Assembly (NCBI GenBank): GCA_025603075.1
Contig: MU626311.1
Span: forward strand, 52,840-116,839
DNA from: Neoconidiobolus thromboides FSU 785
Lineage: Eukaryota; Entomophthoromycota; Entomophthoromycetes; Entomophthorales; Neoconidiobolaceae
DNA length: 64,000 bases
Reading direction: 5' to 3'
Positions 12,196 through 24,758 of the stretch are shown here, in pieces. The translations under genes and the position numbers were made by a program. Numbering within the stretch: position 1 is the stretch's first letter; every line of letters begins with the position of its first letter. Under the pieces are notes generated by a model. The model was not told the origin of the DNA and searched no databases. It worked only from the letters and a program-made list of their open reading frames with translations.

Positions 12196-13061
12196 ATGGC
12201 AATCCAAGGCGTCATACCATCAACGGGAAGTAAATTAGTACAATTAGAAAAGAATGCATCAAATTCGAATGGTAACTTGGTGACAAACTCTAATTCTAAC
12301 AATAGTGTAGCATCTACTACAGCTACAGTAAACTCAGAAATTCATCCATTACATTATACTTGGACCTTTTGGTTTATGCACCGTCCCCCAGGTCAAAAGA
12401 TTACTAACTATGAGGAGTCGATGAAAAGGATCGCTTCTTTTTCTTCTGTAAGTTTATAATAATTTCGTTAGATTAGTGATCATAGTATTAATATTGATAA
12501 TAATATTACAGATTGAAGATTTTTGGGCCGTATATTCCCACTTACGTCGTCCAAGTGATTTACCTACCATCTCCGATTATCATCTATTTAAACATGGGGT
12601 AAGACCAGTTTGGGAGGTAAGAGATTAATGATTTTTATAGAAGAGATAGAAGCGTATTTATTAAAAACCATAAATTCATAGGACCCAGAAAACATAACTG
12701 GAGGTAAATGGTTAATCCGAATAAAGAAAGGTTTAGCTTCACGTTATTGGGAAAGTTTAGTGCTAGCTATTATCAGTGATCAATTCGAAGTTGGTAATGA
12801 AGTTTGTGGAGCTGTGCTTTCAATAAGATTAAATGAAGATATTATTTCCGTTTGGAATAAAACGGCTAAAGACCAAGAGATTACTGGGAAGATTAGGTAG
12901 TTCTTATGTTTTACTTTAATTAAAGTTGTTTAATGTATGCTTTTTTATTTAGAGACACTTTGAAAAAGGTACTTGAACTTCCAGCAGAAACAGTCATTGG
13001 CTATAAAACCCATGATGATGCTCTTAAAGATAATTCTAGTTTTCGTAATACCACTTTATAA
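12196..13061 (+). CDS. Class II eIF4E (4EHP/eIF4E2-type cap-binding protein)
   Basis: Cap-binding protein of the eIF4E fold; the 4EHP class usually represses or fine-tunes translation of selected mRNAs. Exons 12196-12447, 12512-12616, 12682-12896 and 12953-13061 total 681 bp, 226 residues. The core HYTWTFWFMHRPPGQKITNY, IEDFWAVYSHLRRPSDLP and VWEDPENITGGKWLIRIKKG is close to animal 4EHP. The position equal to mouse Trp56 is Tyr (KITNYEESMK), as in class II, while the Trp102 equivalent (VWEDPEN) is kept. The sequence then runs GLASRYWESLVLAII, GAVLSIRLNEDIISVWNKTA and RDTLKKVLELP. The true start is the ATG at 12196; the frame extends upstream only through a TTG. The stop is 134 bp from the convergent Mdm10 stop. 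Confidence 0.95.
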
Positions 13062-13195
13062 ATAAAAACTAAAATTTTAACTAGCTTAAATTGTTACTAA
13101 AAAAGATAGAAAACACTGCTTATTTTATGTTTGAAATTCAAATTTTATAATACAACAATTTAAAATTAATGGTTTATATTTTATTATTATGATTT

Positions 13196-14468
13196 TTAAT
13201 CTGAAAAATATTGTAATTGAATACCCATAGATTTCAACATAGTATGAGAATTCAATTGATTAGTATTATTAGAATTAGTAGGGGAGGCAATATTCAATCC
13301 CAAAGTATAATGTAATTGTCGATATTTCCCACTAAAAAGTACTGAAAAGCCCTAAAGAATAATATTAAGGCGTTGAAACAATCTATTATAAAGAATAATT
13401 TCCATAAACTCTCTTACCTTACTTAAACTATACTTTGTTTTAATCATTCCTTCCTCTTTATTTCTCCATTCTAATCCTAAAGCATAATCTGATTCTAAAG
13501 AATGAGTATTGAAATAATACCTTGTACTACCAATCAATTGTGGATTTATCATATTTGTATAAGCTAAAGTTAAATGGCCCATAACTGGATTTATTGTTAA
13601 TGTCATATCGGCTGGACTAGGAAATAGACCAAATCTACGTAAACCAAAAGACACTAAAATAATAATGGAGATAAATAAAATGGTTAATGAAATAGAGAGA
13701 TCCTTACCACCACCAATTTTTTTAGCAGCTGAAAAATAAATCTCTCCACCTAAAGACCAAAATGGGTTATGGTTTGTTCGACTGCTTCCTTCTGTAATTT
13801 TATAAAGGGTGCGTATGCCTAATAGTTTATCATCAGAAGTAAAAGAATATTCAGTACACCATTTTTTAACCTCATGTTGTATTAAGAAATATGACTAAAA
13901 TAAAATAAAAAAATGAATCATTACTATTCAAAATAAACTTACATGTGATTTCCCACTCTCATATGGTGTCATGATACCAGATAAAATAAATTGTAGGTTA
14001 TTGTTGATTTTTTTAGTAAACAAAGCTTCTAGTCTGGGTGTAGGTAGATATAAATGTGAATAAAATAAATAATTGATATCATTAAGTTTATCTTCTTTTG
14101 TTTCGTTGATTCTATTTAATTTATCAAAAAAAGTATTATAATAAATTAGTTGATTTTTTGGTAAGTTTAAACTTTGATTGGTATAAATGTATCCTAACGA
14201 ACTTTTTAATTTACTCATATCATTGTTACCACTTAAACTCAATTTATTTTTTTCACCTCGTCTGCCACTTATATAGCCATTGATACCTATTGGAATCTTA
14301 AAGTCTAAAATATCTAAATCGAAAATTATAAATAATGTGAACAAAGAATAAAAAACAAAACATCAAATTACCATTAGAAGATTTACACAAATTGGAATAT
14401 AAATTTTCTTGATTGAAATCATTTAATTCAAAGTATTTGTATAAACAATATTGCATATAATCATACAT
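13196..14468 (-). CDS. MDM10: Mdm10, ERMES/SAM mitochondrial outer-membrane beta-barrel
   Basis: Beta-barrel of the mitochondrial outer membrane that works in the ER-mitochondria encounter structure and with the SAM/TOM machinery. The first exon (14468-14372) encodes MYDYMQYCLYKYFELNDFNQ then ENLYSNLCKSSN, the characteristic Mdm10 N-terminus. The next exon gives DILDFKIPIGINGYISG (family: LLDFxxPxGL). Later exons encode PFWSLGGEIYFSAAKKIGGG, ADMTLTINPVMGHLTLAYTN and YNF-like strands such as SLESDYALGLEWR, ending GIQLQYFSD. It shows many amphipathic strands, five exons and about 370 residues. A Tom40/VDAC identity was considered, but the N-terminus and NPVMGHL block are specific to Mdm10. The gene is fungal or amoebozoan, which supports the placement. 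Confidence 0.93.
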
Positions 14469-15403
14469 AATACTACTATTTTTACTCGATTTTTTTTCTA
14501 TTTCTATGTTTTTTTTAAAAATGATAAAAAGTATTTGTTTAATTGGTCAGCTATTTAGTTAAATTTAGTTGCTTCACTTGAGTTTTATTCTCAATGTTAC
14601 ATTCAATAAGGTATTAGTAGCAGTGTTATTTTCATTTACTATTATAATTATAATAAATAATTTAATAATACTGAATAATACCAATAGCTAAAATAATATC
14701 TATTCACTTAGACTAAGTAAAGCTATACTGTTTTTTGGTTTCATTACTTTTCCATTTTTTAAGTACTATTTGAGTGGAAAAATTGTTAGTAAAATTCTTA
14801 AACAAAAAAATATATCCCCATATTTGTTTAAATTAAATAAAGCAGTTTTTCATTATTTTGATATTTTAGTATATTAATGTTTAATTTTTTAAATTTTTAG
14901 TGCTTTTTAAGGGTCTCCTTACATTTGTAATTGTTTTGTAAAAACTGCTGACCCAGTAGTCATTTTGAAACTTTTCAAGCAATATACTACATCCTCACAT
15001 ATTACGCTTGGAAAAAATCAGCCCTCTAGCATTTTTCTAACCCCATTATTATTTGGACTTTTTGACCTACTCTCATAACTGTGGAGTATTGTTGTATTAA
15101 AAAAGTTAAGTTAATACAAAAGGAGTCATATAAATAGTTTTGATGCTTGATATCTCCTCCTTCTTTTGACTATTTATCTCTTGTTATTTTCTTTTATAAT
15201 TTACTTTTTTAAGTAAGCCATATAGTCCCCCTGAATGAGTAAATATATAAAAAAGAGTTGCAAATGAATTTAATGCGAGTTGTATCCATTTTCAGTCATC
15301 ATCAAAAATTCTAATACTAGTGAATGAAAATTAACATCAAACAGGATTTAATATTATTATGTTTATTATTACTATTAATAAAAAAGAAACTATTATACTA
15401 TAT
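14469..15403. other. Gene-free interval with one MITE
   Basis: Promoter side of MDM10 and terminator side of PLD. It contains MITE copy 2 (14723-14823). I see no other feature. Confidence 0.6.
14723..14823 (+). mobile_element. MITE family copy 2
   Basis: Left end is degenerate (ctatactgtttttt), the TTTCATTACTTTTCCATTTT and AAGTACTATTTGAGTGGAAA core is intact, and the right end reads tatatccccatat. Intergenic. Confidence 0.88.
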
Positions 15404-18400
15404 TTAAATAAAAACGTCCACTGGGATAATATTTTCTGCTGAGAATGCACCTGCTTCAAGCGACACCTGTTCTAGAAACTTGGTAGGAAAGTCGACTAAA
15501 TGGCCTCGAACATTAGACAACACCTTCTTAACTTGATTAGGTTGAACAAGCCTAAAATCAGGATGACCTGTCTGAACCACATTAGAATTAGGAATAAACA
15601 ATTTATATTCATCCCAATTAGTTACTGTATCATCTGGCACACATCGGAATACTTTTCTAAAAGCTTTCGTATTATATTCTGACACATTAAACCAATAATG
15701 GTTGAAGGATTCTGATAATGGGTCTTTCACTACCTCATCTTTATGGTAGGATACGTCAGAGCCTGAGTGATGGGATGGTACTGGAGAAGTTGGTGACAGT
15801 ACTTCATTTAAATCCTCTCCTGCTTCAAAGTTGATAAGATTTACCATCTCAGTACCTGTTAATAAACCTAAATGTTCCTTAAAGAGCGTACATCTTAATG
15901 TATGGGCAAATTTGGCTACTTGGAACTAAGTAAAAAATAGGATTAAATAACCAATAATTAAAATATGTTTTTAATTACCTCTTTCCCAGCCATGGTAGAA
16001 GGAATCATTTCTTGATCTTCAACAATGATAGCCACTTCTGAATCCCTAAAACCAAGCATAGAACGATCATTGATATTAGCTGAACCGCAAATAACTACAC
16101 GATCATCCACAATCATTAATTTAGAATGAATATAAACCAATTCAGTTACATATTGAGAAGCTGCCTCATGGTTTTCTGCTTCAATAGGCTTATTGCCTTC
16201 CGCTTCTAACGGTGTATTGCTATGACTTTCTTCTGGCTTGTTGATATTTAATTTCAATTTCATTTCTTTTAACTTTATTTCAGTTTTATTCGAATGATCT
16301 ATTCCAGCTGGTATAACTGTAGTTGGTTCATTTTTGTTTAAATTCAAATTGTTTCTCTTTTCAACATAGGAAGGCAAGTCTTCCTTTTCTTCCATTTCCA
16401 ACGCTTCACTATTGTTCTCCTGATCTTTACTATAGCTACGCTTATTCTTATCTTTCTTTTTACCTTTTGTTTTGGGCTGAGCCACCCTACTCTCAGACTC
16501 TTCTTCATCAGAGGATCTGGAATCTGCATCAACGCCTTTAAAAGCATCCAAGATGTTCTTAAATGAACTTTCATTTCTTTTGATACTTTGTTGCAAATGT
16601 TTGGGAAGTGGGCTTTTAACATTACCCTGACTATTACTTCTAGTTTTTGGTAAATCAAAGTACCCTTCCGCCTGCTTCTCTGCTGGCGAATTAACGGTAA
16701 ACCTATCATAAACTGCAGGAGTTTGATTCCCTTCCTCGTCTGTCTCAACGTCTGGTTTATATTGATGAGATTGTGGTATAAAATCATAGTTTCTAAGGCC
16801 ATGGAAGTGAACGTATTTTGTTGGCTCAATGCCTTCTTTACGTAATTGCCCCATCACTGATTCATCCCCTCGACATATCGATTGGTATTGCCATTGCATT
16901 ACTAACCGAATTGTATTTGCACTAGCTTCATGTACGTCACTTTGAAAAGCTGGCATCAGTGGCATTATAATTATCACTTTAAATGGAGAATTTTCTTTAT
17001 GTGCTTTGATGATTCTTTTTACTAAGGCCTATTAAAGTGAATAAATAAATAAATAAATAAATAAATAAATATAGTAAACTTACTTTAGCAATTTGATTTT
17101 TAACCGAATAATTACTTTCCCCTTTAGCAGCAGAGACAAAAAATTGATTTTCAATATAAATAAAATGTTTGGCAGCTGCAATGTTTTGTATATAAGCAGT
17201 ATAAATAGAATTCTCCAATTCGATACCAGAAGACCACTCAGCACTAGATCTTAATACCTGTACCCTACAGCTACCTTTTAGACTTTCTTCATCATAATCC
17301 TTGGAAAACTCAGCTTGTGGTAAAAGGTAAGGTACTTTAAGTTTTTGTTTTGCTTTAGAAGTCTTTATGAAATTCCAACGTTCAATAAAATGTCTAGCAA
17401 CATCTCTAGCCCCTACACCAGTTAACGAAAGATGGATATCATGCCATGGCATTCTACCATGTTTCATACGGTCAATTAATTCTTTATTATAATCTTCTAC
17501 ATTTTCGAAATCTCTAATTCGCGCATTGGAATAATCCTGACCAGGAAAAATAATATCATTACCATCTGATAATGGGTTATAATCTGCTACACGATGCGAA
17601 TTATCATCATATCTACCAAAACAAAGATCCAAACCGCCAACAAACGCCAACTTGTTATCTATGATACAAATTTTCTCATGATGTGCCCAAAACCAGGTAC
17701 CATTGGCTTGTACACGATCTGGGTGACGCAACACCTTAATCCGTGGATGCAATTTCTTCAATGTTTGCTTGGTATGTGCCGAATTATTAGGAAGAGAAAC
17801 AGCAATCTCTTTATAAACGATGACAAATATATCAACACCCTGTAAAGCTTTCTTTTTCAATAAACGATCTAACCGAAAGGAAGGATATTGTGAAGGCGGT
17901 CTTCTTAAATATAGTTCTGGACTAAGCCACCAATCAGCAATATAAATGGTATCTTTAGCATGTAAAATAGCTTCAGAAACATCATAAAAATAACCAGCTG
18001 CATCTACATACCATTTCAAATTACAATTTTCTCTTATTGGAGCAAAGGAGTTGTAGCGATGTTCTTTTGTCCACATAGATTTTTTAATAGCTAAATTGAT
18101 ATGAGTACTCCAATGTTTGATGTCATTATAGGATTCCCCTTTTAAATCAATCTGTCTGTTGTGATCTATAATACTGATCTTACGATGATTTAAGGGATTC
18201 ATAGACTCAAAAGATGATAAGTTTAAGCTTGTAAATTGATTGAAAAGGTATACATCAATAGGGGAGGTATCATACACTGATTTACACATAGCGATATAAG
18301 AATCTCTTACAATAACCCATCTAGAAGACCATCTATGAAACATAATAGGAAAGCATCCCTTATTTGTTTTTGTGTTTCTTAAACTTAAAAACCCTTCTTT

Positions 18401-19428
18401 CCCTTTCCAACCCATCAGCTTTTTAAATGAGCATCCACTCATTTCCAAAAACTCAAATAATTCCTTAACCATCTGCATATTCAATAGCTTACACGCTGAT
18501 TTTAAATAGGCTTCTAATGCTTTTCTGCGCTCCAAGGACAACTGTGCCGAATGTTCTACATTTCTTGAAAATGCTCTTTGAAATGTATACGAAAAAATTG
18601 ACGGAAAGCTGGGGATTGCCTTCACTTTCCCTTGAAATTTGCGCTTGTGCATATTTGCTCTCAGCTCTAAAAAATCAATTAAGCGTCGATAGATCACCCA
18701 TCGAATAGGTCCATATTGTAGTTCAATACGAAATATATGACCATTGTCTTTAACACCATCCCCATCCATATCGGCAGAGGAATCCGTGATCTCAAGCTAA
18801 AAGTCAATAAATACAATGGTTTTCTTTTCATATTAGGGTTATAACTCAAAACTTACCTTTAGAGCTTCAAGTATAATAGCTGGGGGCTCTCTTCCATGAT
18901 CATAGTTGAAATGATAAGAAGGGATAGCTAAAGCACTAGTCAAAAGAGGAAAGATGCTTTGTTCTGAGATGTAGTTTTTCTTTTTCTGTCTTAAGACAGA
19001 GTTGGCTAACCTGATGTTAAATACCGCTTTCTTTAGTTTTTTAGTACCTTCTCTCTCTAATCCTAAATTATTATCATGTGGTATCATAGCAGTATTAGAG
19101 TTGATTGTTACTGCATTGCTTTTTGTGTTCTGGGCCGAGGCAGTTTCTTTGACGATACTATCCCCATCTAGATCCTGGTTTTTTGGTTCTTTCATAAAAC
19201 TATTTTCGTTTACCTCTCCTTCATTTAATGATATTTCTCCATTAATATCTTCTTTTATTGGTGACTTTATACTAGGTTCCATAGAGCTCTAAGAATATGG
19301 AGGGTATAATTATAAATTTAAAGTTGCATATAAAGGATACTACTTACCAAGTAAATGTTAGGGGGGTATTGCGTTGGATTTAATGGTGAGACAGGAATTG
19401 TTGTGTCTTCAGGTTCATTATGCGTCAT
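15404..19428 (-). CDS. Phospholipase D with PX and PH domains (Spo14/PLD1 type)
   Basis: Hydrolyses phosphatidylcholine to phosphatidic acid and choline. The coding path starts at ATG 19428 ([18 protein letters not shown]) and runs through exons near 19282-18855, 18797-17085, 17030-15970 and 15926-15404. Domains in order: an N-terminal low-complexity region; a PX domain ([19 protein letters not shown] to IPSFPSIF); a PH domain ([11 protein letters not shown] to [20 protein letters not shown]); first HKD motif [20 protein letters not shown]; the inter-[15 protein letters not shown]-type region ([18 protein letters not shown]); an inserted acidic/Ser-rich loop of about 170 residues; and the second HKD motif [20 protein letters not shown]. 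Both HxKxxxxD sites are intact, so it should be active. About 1,200 residues, normal for PLD1/Spo14. One intron carries an (AAAT)n repeat. Confidence 0.95.
17037..17070. repeat. (AAAT)n microsatellite in a PLD intron
   Basis: About eight tandem copies of a 4-bp AAAT unit within the intron between the two large PLD exons. Confidence 0.9.
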
Positions 19429-20302
19429 TGAAGATTAATAAGTAAATTTGGTAAGCAAGTGAGATTAAGCTAATCAGCAAAAAAAAGCAAATAGTTAAAG
19501 AAGAGTAAAACTCATTTATTAATGGAAATTTTGTTCTTATCCTCTTTTTTTTAGCAAGCCATTATGTTTGAGATATAGTTTTTAATTTATTGTTAGGCTT
19601 AAAATTCTGATCTTAGACTTTTTTGGGAATTTTTAGCTAATAAAGTGATTTTTATGCGTTGAGTTTCTGGAAGTTAGCTCACTATGAGCTAAGATTAAAT
19701 TTCCTAGGTTCTTTTTTTTTGCTCTAGGCATGTGTTCTTTATTCTTAGAAATTAATATTCACCCTATATGAAAGTCTAAAATTGGGTAGTGTTATTATAA
19801 TAGTAAAAATACAATTTATATAATAACTATATTAATATCTATATTTTTATTTTTCGAAACTTTCACTATCAAAAAATCAAAGCACCTCTATAAAAAATCA
19901 CTATAATACCAAGCTCGAGTATTATTCAAACCTCTAATCATTCTTAAATTTAATACTATCAAACTTTTAGATCAATAAATCAATAAAGCTGTTGATAAAT
20001 TGTGATAAAATTAGGTAAACTATTATTATAAATTTAATTTTTTATCTCACATTTGTAAGATATTGGTGATTAATGATTGTTTTTTTGAAAGAATAGTAAG
20101 AACTAATGGCTGGCTTGAGCTTGATGTTACTGTTGTTGTTACTGTTACAGTAATAGAAAGCATAAAAATTGTTGAGATTATAAATTCTATTGATCTCAGT
20201 TTTTTTACATATGACCTAAAGCTTTAAATTGAAACAATCTAAATGTTTGATTCACTTATATTTTGAATAAAAAAATAAATCAAAAATAAATAAACACAAA
20301 CT

Positions 20303-20407
20303 ATATGGGGCTGTTTTTTTTGGTTTCATTATTTTTCCATTTTTTAAGCACTATTTAAGTGGAAAGGTTGTAGTAAAATTCTTAAACAAAAAAATACATC
20401 CCCATAT
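20303..20407 (+). mobile_element. MITE family copy 3
   Basis: Both ends are well kept: tatatggggctgt on the left and acatccccatat on the right. The core reads TTTTTAAGCACTATTTAAGT. The TA dinucleotides flank the TGGGG/CCCCA termini. Confidence 0.92.
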
Positions 20408-20835
20408 TCTAAAAAATAGTGTTATCCCTTAAGATAGTTTAGTTCTATTAATTTAGATTTTAGTTAAGTTATTATATATAAGTTTTAAATATGTTTATAA
20501 ACGGCCATTACATAAAATCATAGTTATATTCAAATAATTTAAAATTAAATCGCCGAATATTTGTTAAATAGTGAAGTTTAAAGTTTAAAGTATAACTTTA
20601 TTTTTAAATGTCAATGTTCTGAAGACTTTCAGCTTAGTTTTGTTTATTTTATCTCACAATGATATAAAACATTTGAGAAATAAAATACTTAAGGACAATA
20701 GGAGTAATATTTATTAAAACAAAACAAAATTTAGTACAAAATAAAATTATTAAAGAACTTTTATTATGCCAGAAACCAAAAAATTGAAAATCGTTTTTAT
20801 TTTTTATTATCAATGTAACTCCTAATAACTTTTAA

Positions 20836-20940
20836 TAATGGGAGTGTTTTTTTTGACTTCATTATTTTTTCCATTTTTAAGCGCTATTTAAGCGGAAAGT
20901 TTGTTAGTAAAACTTTTAAACAAAAAAATACAGCCCCAAT
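20836..20940 (+). mobile_element. MITE family copy 4
   Basis: Left end taatgggagtgt, T-run, GACTTCATTATTTTTTCC, core AAGCGCTATTTAAGCGG, right end acagccccaat. It sits 430 bp from copy 3 in the same orientation. Confidence 0.9.
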
Positions 20941-21743
20941 GCTCATTATGTTTTAATTTGGATATTTTGGTTTAATTATAAACTCAGCTGTATCAGCTAA
21001 CATTCTAAAATGTAGTGAAAATATCATAAAAAGTATATAGCATTTTCAACCCATCATTGTATCTCATAAAAAAATCTAAACAAACTGATCGAAAAAATTC
21101 GATAATAATTTTAGACAAAAGTGAACAGAAGTGAGGAAAATCGTGAACTTCAGTTATTGTATCCTGTACTTTGCTCTTTTTTCCAAAAGACTTTATCAGA
21201 ACTCCATCAATTTGTCTAGATTTTTTCACAAGACAACCGTGATTAGTTAAGTACTGTATTAGCTTTAATTTGTTATAAGCAATTTTCATTTTTTAATGCT
21301 TTAGTAAAATGCTCACAAAATCAAATAATTTAGTAAAAGCGAGACTTCTTAGAACTTAAACTAATCATTTTTAAATATGAGATTCGAATGTTAATTAAAA
21401 AACTATAATTCTCATACAATAGATGACAATATAATAGTATTAATATTGTAAACTTGTTTCTATTTTTTCTATCAAGTAGCCTTTTTACATTTTAATAATC
21501 CACTTAGTCATATTTAAACTGCTAACTGTAGCCTCTTTTAAATAGGAAAAGCAATAGTGACAAATCAAGATATAATTGGATTTAGCAATCAAAAAAAGGT
21601 GAGGTGGTCCATGAATAAAACACGAAACGCCCATTTTATTGGTTAAAGTCGAGATGAAACATTCTAAATGGCAAGCAATGATTAGCTAATTTGAATCACG
21701 AGGAAAAAGAAATGCAATAGATTCAACCGATTGGCTTTAATCT

Positions 21744-21756
21744 TTCTGGAAGCTTC
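21744..21756 (+). promoter_or_regulatory. Perfect heat-shock element upstream of calreticulin
   Basis: The sequence TTCTGGAAGCTTC is a perfect three-unit HSE (TTCnnGAAnnTTC), 77 bp before the calreticulin ATG. Hsf1 trimers bind this arrangement in fungi and animals, and calreticulin is an ER chaperone that is often stress-induced. Two ATTGG (inverted CCAAT) words lie upstream, near 21639 and 21731. The site is seen in the sequence; its use is inferred. Confidence 0.55.
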
Positions 21757-21832
21757 GATAGCAGTAGCTAAAAAACAAATATAAAAAGCAATTTTATAAC
21801 TTAACAACCTTCAAGTTTTATTTAAGTAAAAA

Positions 21833-23180
21833 ATGAGAGCTTATAATTATATATTAACCAGTTTAGCTATATCCGCAATTAGCGGTAAGGTATACTTTGA
21901 AGAGACATTCGATGGGGAGCTCGGAAAAGAATGGGTCAATTCAGAAGCTAAGAAAGATCTCGGAAAGTTTGTAGTAAGCCCAGGTCAATTTTATGCTGAT
22001 GAAAAGGCTAGCCGTGGTTTACAAACCTCAGAAGACGCCAGATTTTATGCTATCTCTGCTCCTCTTAAAGAAACTATCGATAACAAAGATAAAGACCTCG
22101 TTATTCAATTCTCTGTCAAATTTGAACAAGATATTGATTGTGGTGGAGGTTATATTAAGGTACGTTGCTAATTTTTTTTATTTTTTTTAACTAAGATGTT
22201 TTAGCTTGCTCCAAAATTTGATCCTAAGAAATTAGATGGAGAAACCCCCTATAATGTCATGTTCGGAGTAAGTTTGTTCCGTTTGATTATATTAAACTTT
22301 ATTAATTGTAAATTTATAGCCTGATGTATGTGGCTCTGACCGTAAAGTCCATGCCATCCTTAACTACAAAGGGGAAAACAAACTTACCAAGCGCTACGTA
22401 AGTGTACCAAGTGACCTTTTAACCCATCAATACACCTTTGCCATTCATCCAGATAAAACTTATGAGATTTTAGTCGACAACGAGCAAAAGGTGAACGGAA
22501 CCTTACTCGAAGATTGGGATTTATTACCACCAAAAGAAATTGAAGACCCAGAAGATAAAAAACCTGAAGATTGGGTTGAGGAACCAACAATCGATGATCC
22601 TGAAGATAAAAAACCTGAAGATTGGGTTGATGGACCAGAAACTATCCCAGATTCAGAAGCTGTTAAGCCAGAGGATTGGAATGATGAGGATGACGGTGAA
22701 TGGGAACGCCCTTCCATCCCAAATCCAGAATATAAAGGAGAATTTAAACCAAAAACAATCCCTAACCCAGAGTACAAAGGAGAATGGGCCCCTAAGAAGA
22801 TTCCTAATCCAGAATATAAGGAAGATGATACCATTGGTCAATATACTTCAGAGTATATTGCTTTTGATTTATGGCAAGTTAAATCTGGAACCATCTTTGA
22901 TAACATCTTAATCACAGATGACTTGGAGTATGCCAAAAAGTTTTCAGAGAAACATTACGTTGCTCACAAAGAAGCTGAAGAAAAGGCACTTGAAGTTGAA
23001 GAAAAGAGAAAGGCTGCCGAACAAGAAAAACTTGATAAAGAAAAGGAAGAAGAAGAAAAAGCTAAGAAAGTAACTGATGAAGCCGAAGCTAAAGCTGAAG
23101 AAGAAGAAGAGAAGGAAAAAGAAAAGGAGTCTGAAGAAGATTTAGATTTGGATTTGGAAGATGAAAAGGATGAGCTTTAA
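21833..23180 (+). CDS. Calreticulin (ER lectin chaperone, KDEL-terminated)
   Basis: Calcium-binding lectin chaperone of the ER lumen that binds monoglucosylated glycoproteins. Three exons: 21833-22159, 22205-22267 and 22320-23180, about 416 residues. The signal peptide (MRAYNYILTSLAISAISG) is followed by VYFEETFDG. The globular domain has the KFEQDIDCGGGYIK and PDVCGSDRKVHAILNYKG blocks with the conserved cysteine pair. The P domain holds three type-1 repeats (DPEDKKPEDW and variants) and three type-2 repeats (IPNPEYKGEW type), then FDLWQVKSGTIFDNILITDD. The C-terminal tail is Glu/Lys-rich and ends in KDEL with no membrane segment, which separates it from calnexin. Most Dikarya keep only calnexin, so this supports an early-diverging fungus. 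Confidence 0.97.
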
Positions 23181-23520
23181 GCTGTTTGAAGTTTTACTAT
23201 TTTTTAAATTAAAAAATAGATCATAAAAATCTATAAATAAAATACCAGTATCTAATTTATATTTACTTTTTATTATAATTTTATTAATTTTCAATATATG
23301 ATAAATAAATACTAAACACCAATAAGAGGCAAAAAAACACAAACAGTAATGAACTATAATAACAAAAAATAATAGTTAGATATAAATAATGAATAAAAGA
23401 TAACGGGATTCAAATAATAATGATGAATAGCAATTAAAAAAAGGGCTTCTATCAACTACTTTATTAAAGCGATAACACATGTAAATAGTATAGTAGTTCT
23501 ATATATCATTTTTGTTTAAA
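23181..23520. other. Convergent gap between calreticulin and CBP3
   Basis: 340 bp of AT-rich DNA that should contain both 3' UTRs. No further feature seen. Confidence 0.5.
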
Positions 23521-24386
23521 TCATAATTCAGCAGTAGGCCTTTGAAACTCTACAATACCATTATAAATATATTTGGACTCTATGTTCTCAAGGTGTAAAA
23601 GTTGACTTCGAACATAGCGAACCATATAAGCTATTTGTTTTTCTTTAATTGAGCCTTCACAAGTGGTGAAAAAATTTCTATTTAAAAAGTTAAACTAAAA
23701 TGTGTGAAAAAAAGTTTAGGATTACCTCCAAAGTGCAGCTGCAAGCACAAGGTCTGATTTACACATACCCTCGTCATAAGCTAAGTTAGATCCACGGAAA
23801 GACTGAATCATTTCCTTTACTGTTTTAACTACTATTCTTTCTGATTTGATCTAGATATGAAGTTACATTAAAAACTATTGATATTGATTCAATTAATAAT
23901 TTACTCCATAATCCCTAATCTTATGCTCTACGCCATTAAAAAACCTATTGACTAACATCTGGTTGGTAGCTCTACCATTAGGTTCTGCACGAATCCTAAC
24001 CATAACCATCCATAAATGTAATTGAGTGATAGAAAACCAAGTTTGAAAGTTATCAGGAAGTCCACAAACTATAAAGGTTAAAATCCCATTACTATTGTTA
24101 TTAAATAAAAATAATATATTCCTTTACCTTCCACAAAGAACTCTTTGTTATCATCCAACATTTCTTCACATGAAGTATAAATCCCTTGTACCTGTCGAGT
24201 TAATACTACTTGAGGGATCTTGTGTAGGTTTAATTTAACAACTAGCTTTTCATACCATGTTTTTGGGTTCTCAAAACCAATGATGGGGTGTTCCTCCTTT
24301 TTAGCAGTCAAGAGGGAAGTATTATGAAACGCTCTTGTTGAAACTACCATTGTAGTTACTGGTTTTATACTTGGGGTTAATGCCAT
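23521..24386 (-). CDS. CBP3: Cbp3/UQCC1, cytochrome bc1 assembly factor
   Basis: Mitochondrial factor that, with Cbp6, binds the mitoribosome exit and newly made cytochrome b during complex III assembly. The ATG at 24386 gives a basic presequence (MALTPSIKPVTTMVVSTRAF) followed by a likely cleavage region. The ubiquinol-cytochrome c chaperone domain follows: NPKTWYEKLVVKLNLHKIPQ, CGLPDNFQTWFSITQLHLWM, RAEPNGRATNQMLVNRFFNG then VEHKIRDYG, GSNLAYDEGMCKSDLVLAAA LWR, and NFFTTCEGSIKEKQIAYMVR. Four exons (24386-24128, then from 24068 down) join in frame to a TGA at 23521. The gene lies 372 bp downstream of the USP7 stop on the same strand. Confidence 0.92.
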
Positions 24387-24758
24387 GAGAAGACACTATT
24401 TTTGATACTATTAGTTTATGAATTTTTTACTTTTTATCTTTGCTTACTTTGGATGTGGGCTTGTTGATTAAATTCGATTTCATTTTTTAAATTTAAATAA
24501 ACAAGTATTTTTTTTTTGAAAAATTATGAAGATTGTTTTTGATTTTTAACTATTAAGGTTTTTTTTCGCTTGAAAATGATTGGCTTTTGGTTTTATGCAA
24601 GTATGATTTTCGATGAATAAAAATGGGAAATTTTACGATTTTATTTAAATATCTTTCCAAGCAATAATATAACATTTCTAACTTATAACAAAATTTTGTT
24701 TTATATAATAATAGCAACAAATAGTTTCATATTCATAATTTTTATTCAAAATATAAAT
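24387..24758. promoter_or_regulatory. CBP3 upstream / USP7 downstream region
   Basis: 372 bp between two same-strand genes. It must contain the CBP3 promoter and the USP7 3' end. It is poly-T rich; no discrete motif is resolved. Confidence 0.4.

Larger units (their letters stand above)
19429..21743. other. 2.3-kb gene-free region upstream of PLD and calreticulin
   Basis: Divergent region between the PLD start and the calreticulin promoter. It holds MITE copies 3 and 4. A 94-codon minus-strand frame at 21005-21289 (MKIAYNKLKLIQYLTNHGC...) has no recognisable family and no promoter context; I leave it uncalled, although its composition is less biased than other chance ORFs here. Nothing else is evident. 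Confidence 0.5.

Noticed and set aside
13196-14468. Tom40 or VDAC identity for the beta-barrel gene
   Set aside because: The MYDYMQY start and NPVMGHL block are specific to Mdm10.
21005-21289. 94-codon minus-strand frame
   Set aside because: No recognisable motif, promoter or splice context; sits in a MITE-rich gap. Could be a relic, but I cannot support it.
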